DNA of 64,000 nt from JBBSEZ01 sp038239195 (GCA_038239195.1 JBBSEZ010000005.1:1-64000), one strand, 5' to 3'; positions 51,125 through 60,053 are shown, counted from the first letter of the stretch. Made by a program: numbers and translations. The notes: a model not told the origin generated them from the letters alone.

Positions 51125-52165
51125 ATGAAAGCCGTCCTCCCGACAGCGACCGCCCTTCTCACCGCCTGCGCCGCGCTGTGCGCCAGCTCCCACGCCGCCG
51201 CCCCGGCGCAAACCCCCCAGGCCCGGGCCGAGGCCACGGCACGCGAGGCGGAGGCCCGGCGGAAAAGCCCCGTGGTGACGGCGGTCCAGAAGACGCACAA
51301 GGGCATCGTCGTCCTCAAGGTGTCGAAGCCGGGCAACTACAGCAAGCAGCCGGTCTTCGGCACGGGCGTCATCGTCGATGAGCGCGGCTACGTGGTGACG
51401 GCCCACCACGTCATCGCCGGCGCCGACCAGATCGAGGTCCACCTGTACGACAAGACCGTCCTCCAGGCCGTCATCCACGTCGATGAGCCGCGCTTCGACA
51501 TGGCCATCCTGCGCGTCAAGTCGGAAAGGCCATTGACCGCCCTGCCGTTCGGGCCCGGCGGGAACCTGATGGCAGGGGAGTCGGTCATCGCCGTCGGCAA
51601 CCCCTACGGCTACGTGCGCAGCATCTCGACGGGGATCATCAGCGCCCTCGAGCGCCAGATCACGATGCCGTCGGGCGAGACGCTGACCAACCTGACGCAG
51701 ACCAGCGCGCCAGTCAACCCAGGCAACTCGGGAGGCCCGCTGCTCAACATCAACGGCGAGTGGATCGGCCTGGTGATCGCCCTCCGCGAGGGCGCCCAGA
51801 ACATCGGCTTCGCGCTGAACATCGACACCGTGAAGTCCGTCGTGAGGCGGAACGTCACCCCCAGCAAGGCGGCCCACGTCGAGAGCGGGCTGGAGGTCAA
51901 GGAGCAGGTGGTCATCGGTCGCGTGGCCGCGGGGGGGCTGGCGGACCGGGCGGGCCTGAAGGAGGGCGACGTCGTGCTCCAGGTGGGCGACCGCGCCGTC
52001 CACAGCTCGTCCGACGTGGAGCGCGCCTTGCGGGAGCACAAGCCCGGGGACCGGGTGGAGGCCACGGTGCTCCGCGACGGCCGGCGGGCGCAGGTGGCCT
52101 TGCCCATCGGCTTCGCCGACGGCGAGGCGGGGGCGGGCACCCCGTTGCCGCGCCCGCGACGCTAG
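51125..52165 (+). CDS. HtrA/DegP-type serine protease with PDZ domain
   Basis: A 346-aa exported trypsin-fold protease. The signal peptide ends near SHAAA; the catalytic triad is His in VVTAHHVIAG, Asp in RFDMAILRV and Ser in NPGNSGGPLL, all intact. The motifs GTGVIVDERGY and VIAVGNPYGY are typical of the family. A single PDZ domain (about 255-330, GGLADRAGLKEGDVVLQVG) follows, where classic DegP has two, as in DegS. Acts in the periplasm on misfolded proteins. GGAGTAGGAAGGC precedes the ATG. Confidence 0.92.
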   Translation: MKAVLPTATALLTACAALCASSHAAAPAQTPQARAEATAREAEARRKSPVVTAVQKTHKGIVVLKVSKPGNYSKQPVFGTGVIVDERGYVVTAHHVIAGADQIEVHLYDKTVLQAVIHVDEPRFDMAILRVKSERPLTALPFGPGGNLMAGESVIAVGNPYGYVRSISTGIISALERQITMPSGETLTNLTQTSAPVNPGNSGGPLLNINGEWIGLVIALREGAQNIGFALNIDTVKSVVRRNVTPSKAAHVESGLEVKEQVVIGRVAAGGLADRAGLKEGDVVLQVGDRAVHSSSDVERALREHKPGDRVEATVLRDGRRAQVALPIGFADGEAGAGTPLPRPRR

Positions 52166-52229
52166 ACGGGGTGTGGAAAGGAACGAGGAAGGCCATTCGG
52201 CTTCAGGGCCGGATGGCCTTCGCTTGCGT

Positions 52230-54107
52230 TCACGGCAACACCAGCACCGTCACCTTCGACGCCATCTCCCGCGAGCGGTAGACGCGCTGCGTCGCCTTCT
52301 TGAAGTCCGCTTCCTTCGCCGCGTAGACGTCCACGAACGTCTGCGGGTTGCGGTCCACCAGCGGGAACCAGCTGCTCTGCACCTGCACCATCATCTTGTG
52401 CCCCGGCCGGAAGGTGTGATAGACGTCCGGCAACCGAAACTTCACGCGCGTAACCTTGCCCGGCACGAACGGCTCCGGCTTCTCGAAGCTGTTGCGGAAC
52501 TTGCCGCGCATTACGTCGCCGCGCACCAACTGCTGATAGCCGCCCATGCGCACCCCGGTTGGGTTGGGATTTGGGTCGGGGTGGTCGTCGGGGTAGACGT
52601 CGATCAGCTTCACCACCCAGTCGGAGTCGGTCCCCGTCGTCGAGACGTGCAGTTCGACCTCGATCGGCCCGGCAACCGTCACGTCCTCCTCGATCACGGG
52701 CCCCGCGTAGGTCAGCACGTCGGTGCGCCGGCCGGCGAAGCGCTGGTCGGCGGTCACGTAGTCGGCCGACATGCCGATGGCGATCTTCTCCTGGAACGGG
52801 ACCGGCTTCGCCGGGTCGCTCGCGTATTGGTCGTGCGCGCCCTCGCCCTTGGCGGGCGGAGCGCTCGACGACAAGCGGCCGTCGGCCCGGAAGTAGAGGG
52901 CCTTTGGCTTCGCGCCCTTGGGCGGCCAGGCGTCGTGCTTGCGCCACAGGTTGGTGCCCGTCTCGAACACCCACGCCTTGGGGTGCTTGTTGGCCCCCTT
53001 GCCGCGCAGGTGCTCCTCGAAGAAAGGCAGTTCGATTTGCTCGCGGTAGTAGACGGCGGTCTTGGTGTCGAAGCGGACGTGCCCCAGAGACTCGCCGTCT
53101 CCGCGATTCCATCCGCCGTGGTGCCACGGGCCCATGACGAGATGGTTCGCGCCGCGCGGGCTGTTGGCCTCGACGCAGCGGAACGTCTCGAGGGCGCCGA
53201 AGAGGTTCTCGGCGTCGAACCAGCCGCCGACGGTCAGGACCGCGGGCTTGACGTTCTTCAGGTGGGGGCGCAGGTTGCGCGACTTCCAGAACTCGTCGTA
53301 GGTGCCGTGCGCCATCACGTCGTTCCAGAAGGCCACGTCGCCCTTGAAATACTTCTTGTCGGCGTTGGCGAGCGGGCCCATTCGCAAAAAGAAGTCGTAG
53401 CCGTCGGGCGTGTCGTGCTCGAAGCGCGGCCGGCCCTTTCTCGTCGGTTCGGGGCGCGGCCGGCCGAAGTCGGCGATGAAGTTGAAGAGGTGCGGCAGCC
53501 AGAGGGCGCCGTTGTGGTGGAAGTCGTCGCCGACGAACCAGTCCACGATGGGCGCCTGCGGGGAGGCGGCCTTGAGGGCGGGGTGGGCGTCGATCATCCC
53601 CGCCGCGGTGTAGAAGCCGGGGTAGGAGATGCCCCACAGGCCCACCTTGCCGTTGTGGTTGCGCACGTTCTTGACGAGCCAGTCGATGGTGTCGTAGGTG
53701 TCGGTAGACTCGTCGACGTCGGTGGGGCCCTTCTTCCCGGTGAGTTGCGGCCGCATGTTGACGTGCGTCCCCTCCGACATCCATCGGCCGCGCACGTCCT
53801 GGTAGGCGAACACGTACCCCGCCTTGGCGAAGAGCGGGGACGGGCCGAGGTTGTCGCGGTGGCGATGAACTCCGTAGGGGCCAACGCTGTAGGGAGTGCG
53901 GGTCAAGAGGATGGGACATTTCTGCGACGTGTCCCGGGGGGCGTAGACGACGGTGAACAGTTTTTTGCCGTCGCGCATCGGGATGCGGTACTCGTACTTG
54001 ACGTGCCCCGCCTTGACGGCGTCCGGGCCCTGGGCGGGGCCGGCGTCGAGCAGCAGCGCCGGGAGCAGGAGCGCCGGCAGATATACACCGAGTCGCGTGC
54101 GTGTCAT
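52230..54107 (-). CDS. Secreted CocE/NonD-type X-Pro peptidase-like hydrolase
   Basis: A 625-aa exported protein of the CocE/NonD (X-Pro dipeptidyl-peptidase) family. After the signal peptide (YLPALLLPALLLDAG core) an alpha/beta hydrolase follows: YRIPMRDGKKLFTVVYAP, FAYQDVRGRWMSEGT, the nucleophile Ser in WGISYPGFYTAAG, VGGWFDAENL (Asp region) and NHLVMGPWHHGGW (His). A beta-sandwich domain at the C-terminus (about 450-625, VELHVSTTGTDSDWVVKLID) completes the fold. Substrates range from proline peptides to cocaine-like esters. ATG 54107 begins the signal; the open frame upstream is a repeat (family A). Confidence 0.9.
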   Translation of the reverse strand: MTRTRLGVYLPALLLPALLLDAGPAQGPDAVKAGHVKYEYRIPMRDGKKLFTVVYAPRDTSQKCPILLTRTPYSVGPYGVHRHRDNLGPSPLFAKAGYVFAYQDVRGRWMSEGTHVNMRPQLTGKKGPTDVDESTDTYDTIDWLVKNVRNHNGKVGLWGISYPGFYTAAGMIDAHPALKAASPQAPIVDWFVGDDFHHNGALWLPHLFNFIADFGRPRPEPTRKGRPRFEHDTPDGYDFFLRMGPLANADKKYFKGDVAFWNDVMAHGTYDEFWKSRNLRPHLKNVKPAVLTVGGWFDAENLFGALETFRCVEANSPRGANHLVMGPWHHGGWNRGDGESLGHVRFDTKTAVYYREQIELPFFEEHLRGKGANKHPKAWVFETGTNLWRKHDAWPPKGAKPKALYFRADGRLSSSAPPAKGEGAHDQYASDPAKPVPFQEKIAIGMSADYVTADQRFAGRRTDVLTYAGPVIEEDVTVAGPIEVELHVSTTGTDSDWVVKLIDVYPDDHPDPNPNPTGVRMGGYQQLVRGDVMRGKFRNSFEKPEPFVPGKVTRVKFRLPDVYHTFRPGHKMMVQVQSSWFPLVDRNPQTFVDVYAAKEADFKKATQRVYRSREMASKVTVLVLP

Positions 54108-54134
54108 CAGAGGTCCCAGGGGTGGGTGGTTCCT

Positions 54135-54241
54135 GAGGCGAGCGGCAGGAGCTGGTTTGCTGTAGGACGGCTCTCCTGAGCCGTCCGGACGGCTCAGGAG
54201 AGCCGTCCTACAGGGATGCGTGTTCCTGGCCGGTCGCCTGA
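54135..54241. repeat. Dispersed palindromic element, family A, copy 4 (107 bp, two cores)
   Basis: Left end GAGGCGAGCGGCAGGAG, then CTGGTTTGCT and two abutting inverted cores (54162-54186 and 54187-54211), then CAGGGATGCG and the right end TTCCTGGCCGGTCGCCTG. Left and right ends are imperfect inverted repeats and match copy 3 (41551-41633) base for base in the GGTTTGCTGTA stretch. It lies between the CocE-like gene and the next minus-strand gene, 27 bp before the CocE start. Confidence 0.8.
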
Positions 54242-54295
54242 GAGATCGGTCGGGAGGGCGAGGCTCCATTCTACGTCGGGGCCTCCAGGCAGGCA

Positions 54296-54733
54296 TCAGC
54301 GCTTCGCGCGCTGGTACACCTCCCGGCGCTGAAGCGGCCCCGTGGGGACCAGGGCCTTCGGGCGGTCCAGGTCGGAGACGGTCCCGGTACACACGATGAG
54401 CGTGTCGCCCTTCAATGCATAGATGCCCCGGAACGTCCCCTCGCCCGCGGCGCGCATGTCGATCGCCTTCGGCCTCTTGCCGGCGTCGAGGGCGATGGCG
54501 TAAACCACGCGCGCCACCCCGCCTTGGAGGAAGGTCATGCGGTCGCCGGCGATCGCCACCCGCCAGTCCTCGGCGACGCGCCGCGGCCGGCCGGCGCGCG
54601 CTTCCTCAACCGGCAGCCAGGTGCCCTGTAGTTCCTTCAGGTCTTCCTTGCCGGCATCGGGCCTGGGGAGCGGCGCAGGCGCGAAGGCGACCGACAGTAG
54701 GGCCGGCAGGAGCGACCGAAATAGCTTCCGCAT
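54296..54733 (-). CDS. Secreted TIGR03067-type protein
   Basis: A 145-aa exported protein with a signal peptide (LLPALLSVAFAPAP core) followed by DLKELQGTWLPVEEARAGR, the hallmark of the TIGR03067 domain, and later GDTLIVCTGTVS. This lipocalin-like planctomycete domain is restricted to the group and has no known function. ATG 54733 begins the signal; a following GCATGAATCGCC is not informative as to ribosome site. Alone on the minus strand. Confidence 0.82.
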   Translation of the reverse strand: MRKLFRSLLPALLSVAFAPAPLPRPDAGKEDLKELQGTWLPVEEARAGRPRRVAEDWRVAIAGDRMTFLQGGVARVVYAIALDAGKRPKAIDMRAAGEGTFRGIYALKGDTLIVCTGTVSDLDRPKALVPTGPLQRREVYQRAKR

Positions 54734-54838
54734 GAATCGCCTTCGGGCGCAAGGGTATCTGCCCTTGAATCTACCCGATGCGGGCGCGGCTCGCCACCAG
54801 GGAAAGGCCCGGCGTCTTCGCGGCGCGTGCTCCGAGCG

Positions 54839-55792
54839 TCATTCCTCTCGAAATGGCTTGCCCGCCTGGTAGAGGCCCAACCGCGCGCGGGCCTTCTCCA
54901 GCTCTTTCGGATTGCCGGGCCCATTCCGGATCGCCTCGCTCTCCCACTTGATGGCGTTCTCGAAGTCGGCGCACTCGGCGTGCGCGGCGGCCAGCGTGGA
55001 CAGGTGGCGGGCGACCTTCCACCCCGACAGCGCGCACGCTCTGCCGGCGTGCGCCACCGACTGCCGGCCCTCGCGCAGCGCGTCCTCGGGACAGGTGGCC
55101 AGCAGCCAGGCAAACTCGTTCAACGCCGAGGCGTCGTTCGGATCGAGCCGGACCGCCTGGGCGTAGTCGCGCAGGGCCTTGCCGTGCTCCCTCCGGATGG
55201 AGCGGACGATGCCCCGGTTGTGGAAGACGAGGGCCACCTTTGGATCGAGCCGGATCGACTCGGTGTAGTCCGCGAGGGCCCGGTTGTAGTCCCTCTTGTC
55301 GGCGTGGGCATTCCCGCGGCAGAAATACGCATGGGCGTCCATGGGGGCCAGGCGGATTGCCTCGGAGCAGTCCGCGATGGCCCGGCCGTGCTCGCCCTTG
55401 TCGGCGTAGGCGCTCCCCCGGTTGAGGAAGAACAGGGCCGTCCTCGGCGCGAGTCGGATGGCCTCGGTGAAGTCGGCGAGGGCCTTTTCGTGCTCCTTCG
55501 TGTCGGAGTAGGCGAGGCCCCGGTTGTTGAAGACGACGGCGATCCGCAGGCCCAGCCCTATGGCGGCGGTGTAGTCGGCGATCGCACGGCCGTGGTCCTT
55601 CTTGTTGGCCCAGGCGAGCCCTCGGTTGCAGTAGGCGTTGGCGTCGTTGGGGGCCTCGCGAATGCAGGCGGTGAAGCAGGCGATGGCCCGGTCGTCGTCC
55701 TTTCGGTCCAGGGCCTCGACGCCCTGCTCGAAGTGGCCGGCGCCGGCCAGCGCGGGCAGCAGCAACAGCAGGCTCGCCCCGAGCTTCTTCAT
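54839..55792 (-). CDS. Secreted TPR-repeat protein
   Basis: A 317-aa exported protein made of about seven tetratricopeptide repeats. After the signal peptide (LLLLLPALAGAG) come units with the signature AxxxFxxAIRxxPxxAxAYxNRGLA; for example DDRAIACFTACIREAPNDAN, then KKDHGRAIADYTAAIGL, KEHEKALADFTEAIRLAP, GEHGRAIADCSEAIRLAP and NRALADYTESIRLDPK. TPRs mediate protein-protein contacts, so a scaffold role outside the cytoplasm is likely. ATG 55792 is chosen because the signal starts there. It precedes the DUF6134-type gene by 33 bp on the same strand; order DUF6134 then TPR. Confidence 0.88.
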   Translation of the reverse strand: MKKLGASLLLLLPALAGAGHFEQGVEALDRKDDDRAIACFTACIREAPNDANAYCNRGLAWANKKDHGRAIADYTAAIGLGLRIAVVFNNRGLAYSDTKEHEKALADFTEAIRLAPRTALFFLNRGSAYADKGEHGRAIADCSEAIRLAPMDAHAYFCRGNAHADKRDYNRALADYTESIRLDPKVALVFHNRGIVRSIRREHGKALRDYAQAVRLDPNDASALNEFAWLLATCPEDALREGRQSVAHAGRACALSGWKVARHLSTLAAAHAECADFENAIKWESEAIRNGPGNPKELEKARARLGLYQAGKPFREE

Positions 55793-55825
55793 GCGGCTAC
55801 CCATCCTTTCGGCCATCGGGCCCGG

Positions 55826-56521
55826 TCAGTGGGGCGGAGCGCTCAACAGCAACTGCGTCCGGTGGCCGGACGACACCCACTCGTGGCGCACCAGGCGGCC
55901 GGAATCGTCGTACCACACCTCGTGAGGCACGTCCTGCGTCACCCGGTAATGCGCGCAGTTCAGTTCCCGCCCGGCGATGGCGACCTTCTCGGCGCCGACG
56001 TACTGGAGATGGCCGGCGACGTCCTTGCCGCTGTCGCAGCCCATCAGGGGGATGGCCTGGTTGCGGAACCGGGCGTCGGGGAGCTGCCAGCAACTGGTGG
56101 TCCAGAGGTCGGGCCGGGTGGTGTGCTCCACGCCGTTCGCCCGCACTCGCAGCCCGGCGGCCTCGGCCTGAGCGGTGACCGCGAACGGCTTGCCCTTCTC
56201 CTTGCCGGTGCACTCGAAGCGCTGGAGCAGACCGTCCTTCCAGACTTCCTGGCCGCGGTAGGAATAGCTGTAGGCGGTAACGAGAAGCACCTTGACCTGC
56301 ACGTCGGACTGGGCGGCCATGACCACCGAGCCATCGCCCTGGCGGGTGATGGTCATCCGATAGGCGCCGGCGGGCTTGCCATCGACGAGGACGGTGAAAT
56401 TTCGCACCTCGGGCTCGGCCGCCGCGACGCCGGCGGGGGCCAGAACGCTCGCGCCCGCGAGCAGGAGCAGTGCCGCCCACCTCCCCGTGCTCGGGCGAGG
56501 GCCGATAGACCGACGAGCCAT
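55826..56521 (-). CDS. Secreted DUF6134-like protein
   Basis: A 231-aa exported protein with a signal peptide (cleavage near GVAAAE). Landmarks: FTVLVDGKPAGAYRMTITR, VLLVTAYSYSYRGQEVWKDG (20 residues shown), WTTSCWQLPD, CDSGKDVAGHLQYVG and ELNCAHYRVTQDV with several cysteines. I associate these with the DUF6134 domain, a beta-rich fold of unknown role. GGAGAAGGCGC lies just before ATG 56521. Followed by the TPR gene after 33 bp, so both are probably transcribed together. Confidence 0.78.
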   Translation of the reverse strand: MARRSIGPRPSTGRWAALLLLAGASVLAPAGVAAAEPEVRNFTVLVDGKPAGAYRMTITRQGDGSVVMAAQSDVQVKVLLVTAYSYSYRGQEVWKDGLLQRFECTGKEKGKPFAVTAQAEAAGLRVRANGVEHTTRPDLWTTSCWQLPDARFRNQAIPLMGCDSGKDVAGHLQYVGAEKVAIAGRELNCAHYRVTQDVPHEVWYDDSGRLVRHEWVSSGHRTQLLLSAPPH

Positions 56522-56653
56522 GCGCCTTCTCCTTGACCGGGCCAACAGAGGACGCGGCCAAGGAAAACGAGGGCTCGGCCGCCGGGCGGGAGCTATAGCC
56601 GAAGAAGGCAGCCGAGACCAAGAGCAACTGACGCCCAGGGCCAGCCGAGGCGC

Positions 56654-57793
56654 CTACTCCTTCCTGGAGGGCGCGGGCTCCTTCCGCGGCTTGACGCTCA
56701 TTCCCGACCGGAGCCGCTGCAGCCCGCCGAGGACGACCCACTCCCCCGCTTTCAGGCCCTCCTTCACCACCCTCGATCCGTCGTGCCCGGGGCCCAACAC
56801 CACGCGCCGCACCTCGACCACGTTCTTCTCGTTGACGACGAACAGGGACGGCAGGCCCTTCTCCACCACGATCGCGTTCTCCGGCACGAGTAGGGCCTTG
56901 CGCGGCTCGCCGATTGGCAGGCGGAGGCGCACGGACAGGCCGGGCATGAGGAGCCCGTCGGCGTTGGGGAAGACGGCCCGCATCCGCAGCGTCCCTTTCT
57001 CCGGGTCGAGGCGATTGTCGAGGAAGTCCACTTTCCCTGCGTGGGGAAAGCCCTTCTCATCGGCGAGGCCCATCGTCACCACCAGTCCGGCCGCCTCCTT
57101 GCCCTTGGCGTTGACACCTCGGACCGCCCTCCGCAGTCGGAGGGCGGTCCGCTCATCGACGTCGAAGTAGGCGAACGTCGGCCCCTGGCTTACGAGCGTG
57201 GCGAGGAGGGTGTCGTCGGCCTTCACCAGGCTGCCCGGATCGACGAGGCGGCGACCGATGAGGCCGGCAATCGGGGCGTGGACCGTCGTGAAGCTCAGCG
57301 TCAGTTTGGCGGCGGCGAGGTTGGCCTGGGCCACCTTCACGGCTATTTGTGCCTCCAAACCGTCCGCGAGTATTTTGTCGAATTCTTCCTTGCTGATGGC
57401 CCGGGCGGCCAGGAGGGCCTTCGCGCGAGCGAGATCGGCGTCGGCGCGCTTCCGGCGTGCCTCGGCGAGGGCGACGTGGGCCTCGGCCTTGTCCACTTCG
57501 GCGCGGTAAGGCCGGGCGTCGATCTGGAACAGCACATCGCCTTGCTTGACGGCGTTTCCTTCCTTGAAGGCGACCTTCTTGAGGTAGCCTGTGACGCGGG
57601 CCCGAACCTCGACGCGGGAGATCGGCTCCGTACGGCCGGTGAAGACCTGGTAGTCGGTCACCACGCGCGCCACCGGCTGTCCCACCAGAACGTCCGGCAC
57701 CCCCGCCTTCGGGGGCTCGGCAAGGCAAACCGCCTCGCCGAACGCGACCAGGACGAAACACGCCAGCCACGTGCGGAGGGGATGAGCATTCAT
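56654..57793 (-). CDS. Periplasmic efflux adaptor, HlyD/RND-MFP type
   Basis: A 379-aa periplasmic adaptor of the RND/MFP family. A signal peptide (LACFVLVAFGEAVCLA) precedes the beta-barrel/lipoyl part (VARVVTDYQVFTGRTEP, ARVTGYLKKVAFKEGNAV, KQGDVLFQIDARPYRAEV), a helical hairpin (about 105-175, ALAEARRKRADADLARAKAL), the second lipoyl half (TTVHAPIAGLIGRRLVDPG) and the membrane-proximal domain (GRRLV.. PENAIVVEKG). MFPs bridge an inner-membrane pump and an outer-membrane channel; no pump or channel gene is adjacent. ATG 57793 is 8 bp after the stop of the esterase frame and probably translated from the same transcript. Confidence 0.88.
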   Translation of the reverse strand: MNAHPLRTWLACFVLVAFGEAVCLAEPPKAGVPDVLVGQPVARVVTDYQVFTGRTEPISRVEVRARVTGYLKKVAFKEGNAVKQGDVLFQIDARPYRAEVDKAEAHVALAEARRKRADADLARAKALLAARAISKEEFDKILADGLEAQIAVKVAQANLAAAKLTLSFTTVHAPIAGLIGRRLVDPGSLVKADDTLLATLVSQGPTFAYFDVDERTALRLRRAVRGVNAKGKEAAGLVVTMGLADEKGFPHAGKVDFLDNRLDPEKGTLRMRAVFPNADGLLMPGLSVRLRLPIGEPRKALLVPENAIVVEKGLPSLFVVNEKNVVEVRRVVLGPGHDGSRVVKEGLKAGEWVVLGGLQRLRSGMSVKPRKEPAPSRKE

Positions 57794-57801
57794 GACTCGC
57801 C

Positions 57802-58032
57802 TCACTTCTTCCTCAGGTGCTTGTCGAACCAATCCGCGAACAGGGCCACGTCCTTGTCCAGGCCGGCCCAACCGTGACCGGCGCCCTTCTTGACGACGAG
57901 CTTGGCGGCGACGCCCGCTTCTTCGAGCCTGGCCACGAACGCCTCGGCCTGCTGGAGCGGCACCAGGACGTCGGCGTCGCCGTGGACGATCAAGGTCGGC
58001 GCCGAGCTCGCCGTCACGTGGGCGATCGGGGA
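57802..58032 (-). pseudogene. 3' fragment of the esterase beyond an in-frame TAA
   Basis: Same reading frame as the gene at 58033-59436, continuing directly after its TAA: SPIAHVTASSAPTLIVHGDA, then DVLVPLQQAEAFVARLEEAG, and GAGHGWAGL. These contain the missing Asp and His of the catalytic triad, so the product of the shorter frame cannot be active as an esterase. A single substitution or assembly error would restore an intact 544-residue protein. An internal GTG at 58017 cannot make a functional enzyme by itself. Confidence 0.75.
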
Positions 58033-59436
58033 TTACTTCCGGAGCAGCTCCCGCGCTTTCTTCGCGTCGATCCGCTCCTGCATCCGGGTCTTCGGGTCGA
58101 GCTCGCGAACGTCCACCGCCGTCCGCAGCACGGCCAGGGCGCCGCCGGGGCCGAACGCGCTCTGGCCCTTGGCGCCGTAGTTCAGAAAGTCGGTGGGCGG
58201 AAAGAAGCAGGCCACGGCCTGCACCCGGCTCGACGCGCGTTCCACGGGCCCCTTGCCCTTCTTGTCGCCCGGGCCGCCGGCGGTCCCCTGCATGAGCGAC
58301 AGGTGCCCGCCCGCAGAGCCTCCCGTGATGCCGATCCGGTCGGGGGAGATGGAGTAGTCGCGGGCGTGGCTGCGGATGAAGCGCACCGTCCGATCGACGT
58401 CGGCGATGGCCTCGGGGATCGTGTATTTCGGCTGGCTCCCGTGGCAGACCGCGAAGACGGTGTAGCCGCGCTTCACGAGCGTGCGGACGAATGGCGCGGA
58501 GAAGGGGGCGAGCGACTCGCGGTCCGAGACCCACCCGCCGCTCACGACGACGATGGCCGCCCCGTTGGCGCCCTTCTTCGGCGCGAACACGTCGAGGGTC
58601 AAGGCCATGCCGGCCTTGCGGCCATAGACGACCTCGGGCACGTGCGCGAACAGATCGCGGTCCGCCCCCAGGGCGGACTCGACCGCGTCCGGCGGCGCGA
58701 ATGCGCGCACGGCGATCCGGGCCGGGTAGTGGGCCTCGGTGAAGGTCACGTCCAGCACCTTCTTCCCTCCCCGGCGCCAAACCTGCCTCATCGGGGGTTG
58801 GATACCGCCGACGTCCTTGAAGTCGCTGAAGAGCTCCTCCTGGCGAACCTCTTTCTTGGCCGTATCGTCGAACGCCGGTCGTTCGACCTTGGCCAGCAGC
58901 GCCGTGCCCTTGTCGAAGTAGAGGCGGACGTCGCCCTGGCCCTTGCAGGTCACCTCGACGCCGAGAGCGGGCCGGCCGTGGACGCGCGCCTCCGGGAGCG
59001 CCGAGACGCGCAGCGTTTTGTCGTTCCGCAGCGGCGTCAACCGGCGCAACCGCTGCACGTGGAGCTGGGCCTTCAGTTCGTCGAGCGCCTTGCCATCGAG
59101 CGCCTGGGTCTTGCCGTTCGCGAATGCCCAGCCCGTGTCGCCGTCGAGCGCCTGAACGGCCGAGACCACGTGGCCGGCGGCCGCGAATTCGCCCGTCAGC
59201 CGATACTGGTGGGGGAATTGCGAGACGATCTCCAGAGCGCAAGGGGAGGAGGCGCCGCCCAGGTGGATGGTGCCTTTGCCCTTCGCCTGGAAGGCGTGGG
59301 CCCGGGCGAGCGTTGCGTTGCCGCCGTGGGCCTCGATGGCTTTCTCGAGGATGGGGGTCGGCTCGTCGGCCATCGCGCGGTCGGGCAGGGCGGCCGAGAG
59401 GACGGCGGCCAGGACAAGCAGCGGTGCGCTTCGCAT
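58033..59436 (-). CDS. LolA-like domain fused to an esterase domain, truncated by an in-frame stop
   Basis: A 467-aa exported protein in its present form. The signal peptide (LLVLAAVLSAAL) is followed by a LolA-like lipid-binding fold (about 26-235, ILEKAIEAHGGNATLARAHA, QYRLTGEFAAAGHVV), a domain planctomycetes often join to other modules. From about residue 265 comes an alpha/beta hydrolase of the BD-FAE/esterase type: GRKAGMALTLDVFAP, AIVVVSGGWVSDRESL (oxyanion loop) and the nucleophile elbow GITGGSAGGHL (Ser at about 374). The frame ends with ARELLRK and a TAA at 58033-58035, before the acid and His residues. ATG 59436 is the start. Upstream of the efflux adaptor gene and probably co-transcribed. 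Confidence 0.8.
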   Translation of the reverse strand: MRSAPLLVLAAVLSAALPDRAMADEPTPILEKAIEAHGGNATLARAHAFQAKGKGTIHLGGASSPCALEIVSQFPHQYRLTGEFAAAGHVVSAVQALDGDTGWAFANGKTQALDGKALDELKAQLHVQRLRRLTPLRNDKTLRVSALPEARVHGRPALGVEVTCKGQGDVRLYFDKGTALLAKVERPAFDDTAKKEVRQEELFSDFKDVGGIQPPMRQVWRRGGKKVLDVTFTEAHYPARIAVRAFAPPDAVESALGADRDLFAHVPEVVYGRKAGMALTLDVFAPKKGANGAAIVVVSGGWVSDRESLAPFSAPFVRTLVKRGYTVFAVCHGSQPKYTIPEAIADVDRTVRFIRSHARDYSISPDRIGITGGSAGGHLSLMQGTAGGPGDKKGKGPVERASSRVQAVACFFPPTDFLNYGAKGQSAFGPGGALAVLRTAVDVRELDPKTRMQERIDAKKARELLRK

Positions 59437-59597
59437 GATCGGCTCGCGTGAGGGATCGAGCGGGGGGGCGACGGGACTTCGAGTATAACTGGGCGGGCCT
59501 CGCCGTCAAACAACTCTGACCGGCCGCGACTCGAAGGCAATCCGCGCTGCCCTTGGGCCGCCGCTCGGGTATACTTCGTCGGAAAGGAGGGGGCCCT

Positions 59598-60053
59598 ATG
59601 AGCGAGAACGGACGCGAGTTGGTCGAGGCCACGTGCCGCGAAGCCCTGGAGCGCGAGCGGGGGCAGAAGGAACGAGATGGCTCCCTGGTCGAGCCGATCC
59701 ATCGCGAGCCCATCGCACAGGGCCGCGTCGAGCCTCTGGCGCCCTGCGAGCCGTCCCGGGGCGTCCACTACACCGAGCTCCCGGAGGCAAAGCCCGGGGA
59801 GCCGCTCGCGGAGGAATGGAACACCTATCGGCGCGAAGTGGGGCGCTGGCTTGCGGAAGGGCTAGAAGGCCGGCACGTGCTCATCAAGGGAGAGGAGATC
59901 ATCGGCGTTTACGGTTCCTCCGAGGAGGCGACAGAAACAGGCTTGAAGCGATCTCTCCTCCAGCCATTCTTCGTGCATCCGATTCGAGCAGACGAGCCCT
60001 ACCTGCGCATTCGGGGGATCAACTATCCATGGCCCAACTCACGTTTCCTGTAA
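59598..60053 (+). CDS. Conserved hypothetical protein of a cassette with an aspartic protease
   Basis: A 151-aa protein. ATG 59598 follows GAAAGGAGGG, a strong ribosome site. The N-terminal 70 residues are polar and charged (MSENGRELVEATCREALERE); the C-terminal half AEEWNTYRREVGRWLAEGLE, then GRHVLIKGEEIIGVYGSSEE and LLQPFFVHPIRADEPYLRIR, ends in RGINYPWPNS. I know this C-terminal unit from planctomycete and cyanobacterial proteins that sit immediately before a clan AA aspartic-protease gene, as here. The broken partner overlaps its last 25 bp. The function of the pair is unknown. Confidence 0.75.
   Translation: MSENGRELVEATCREALERERGQKERDGSLVEPIHREPIAQGRVEPLAPCEPSRGVHYTELPEAKPGEPLAEEWNTYRREVGRWLAEGLEGRHVLIKGEEIIGVYGSSEEATETGLKRSLLQPFFVHPIRADEPYLRIRGINYPWPNSRFL

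Noticed and set aside
59500..59597. Promoter with TATACT at about 59568
   Set aside because: The -10 is good but the best -35 at 17 bp (CTGCCC) is poor; too weak to annotate.
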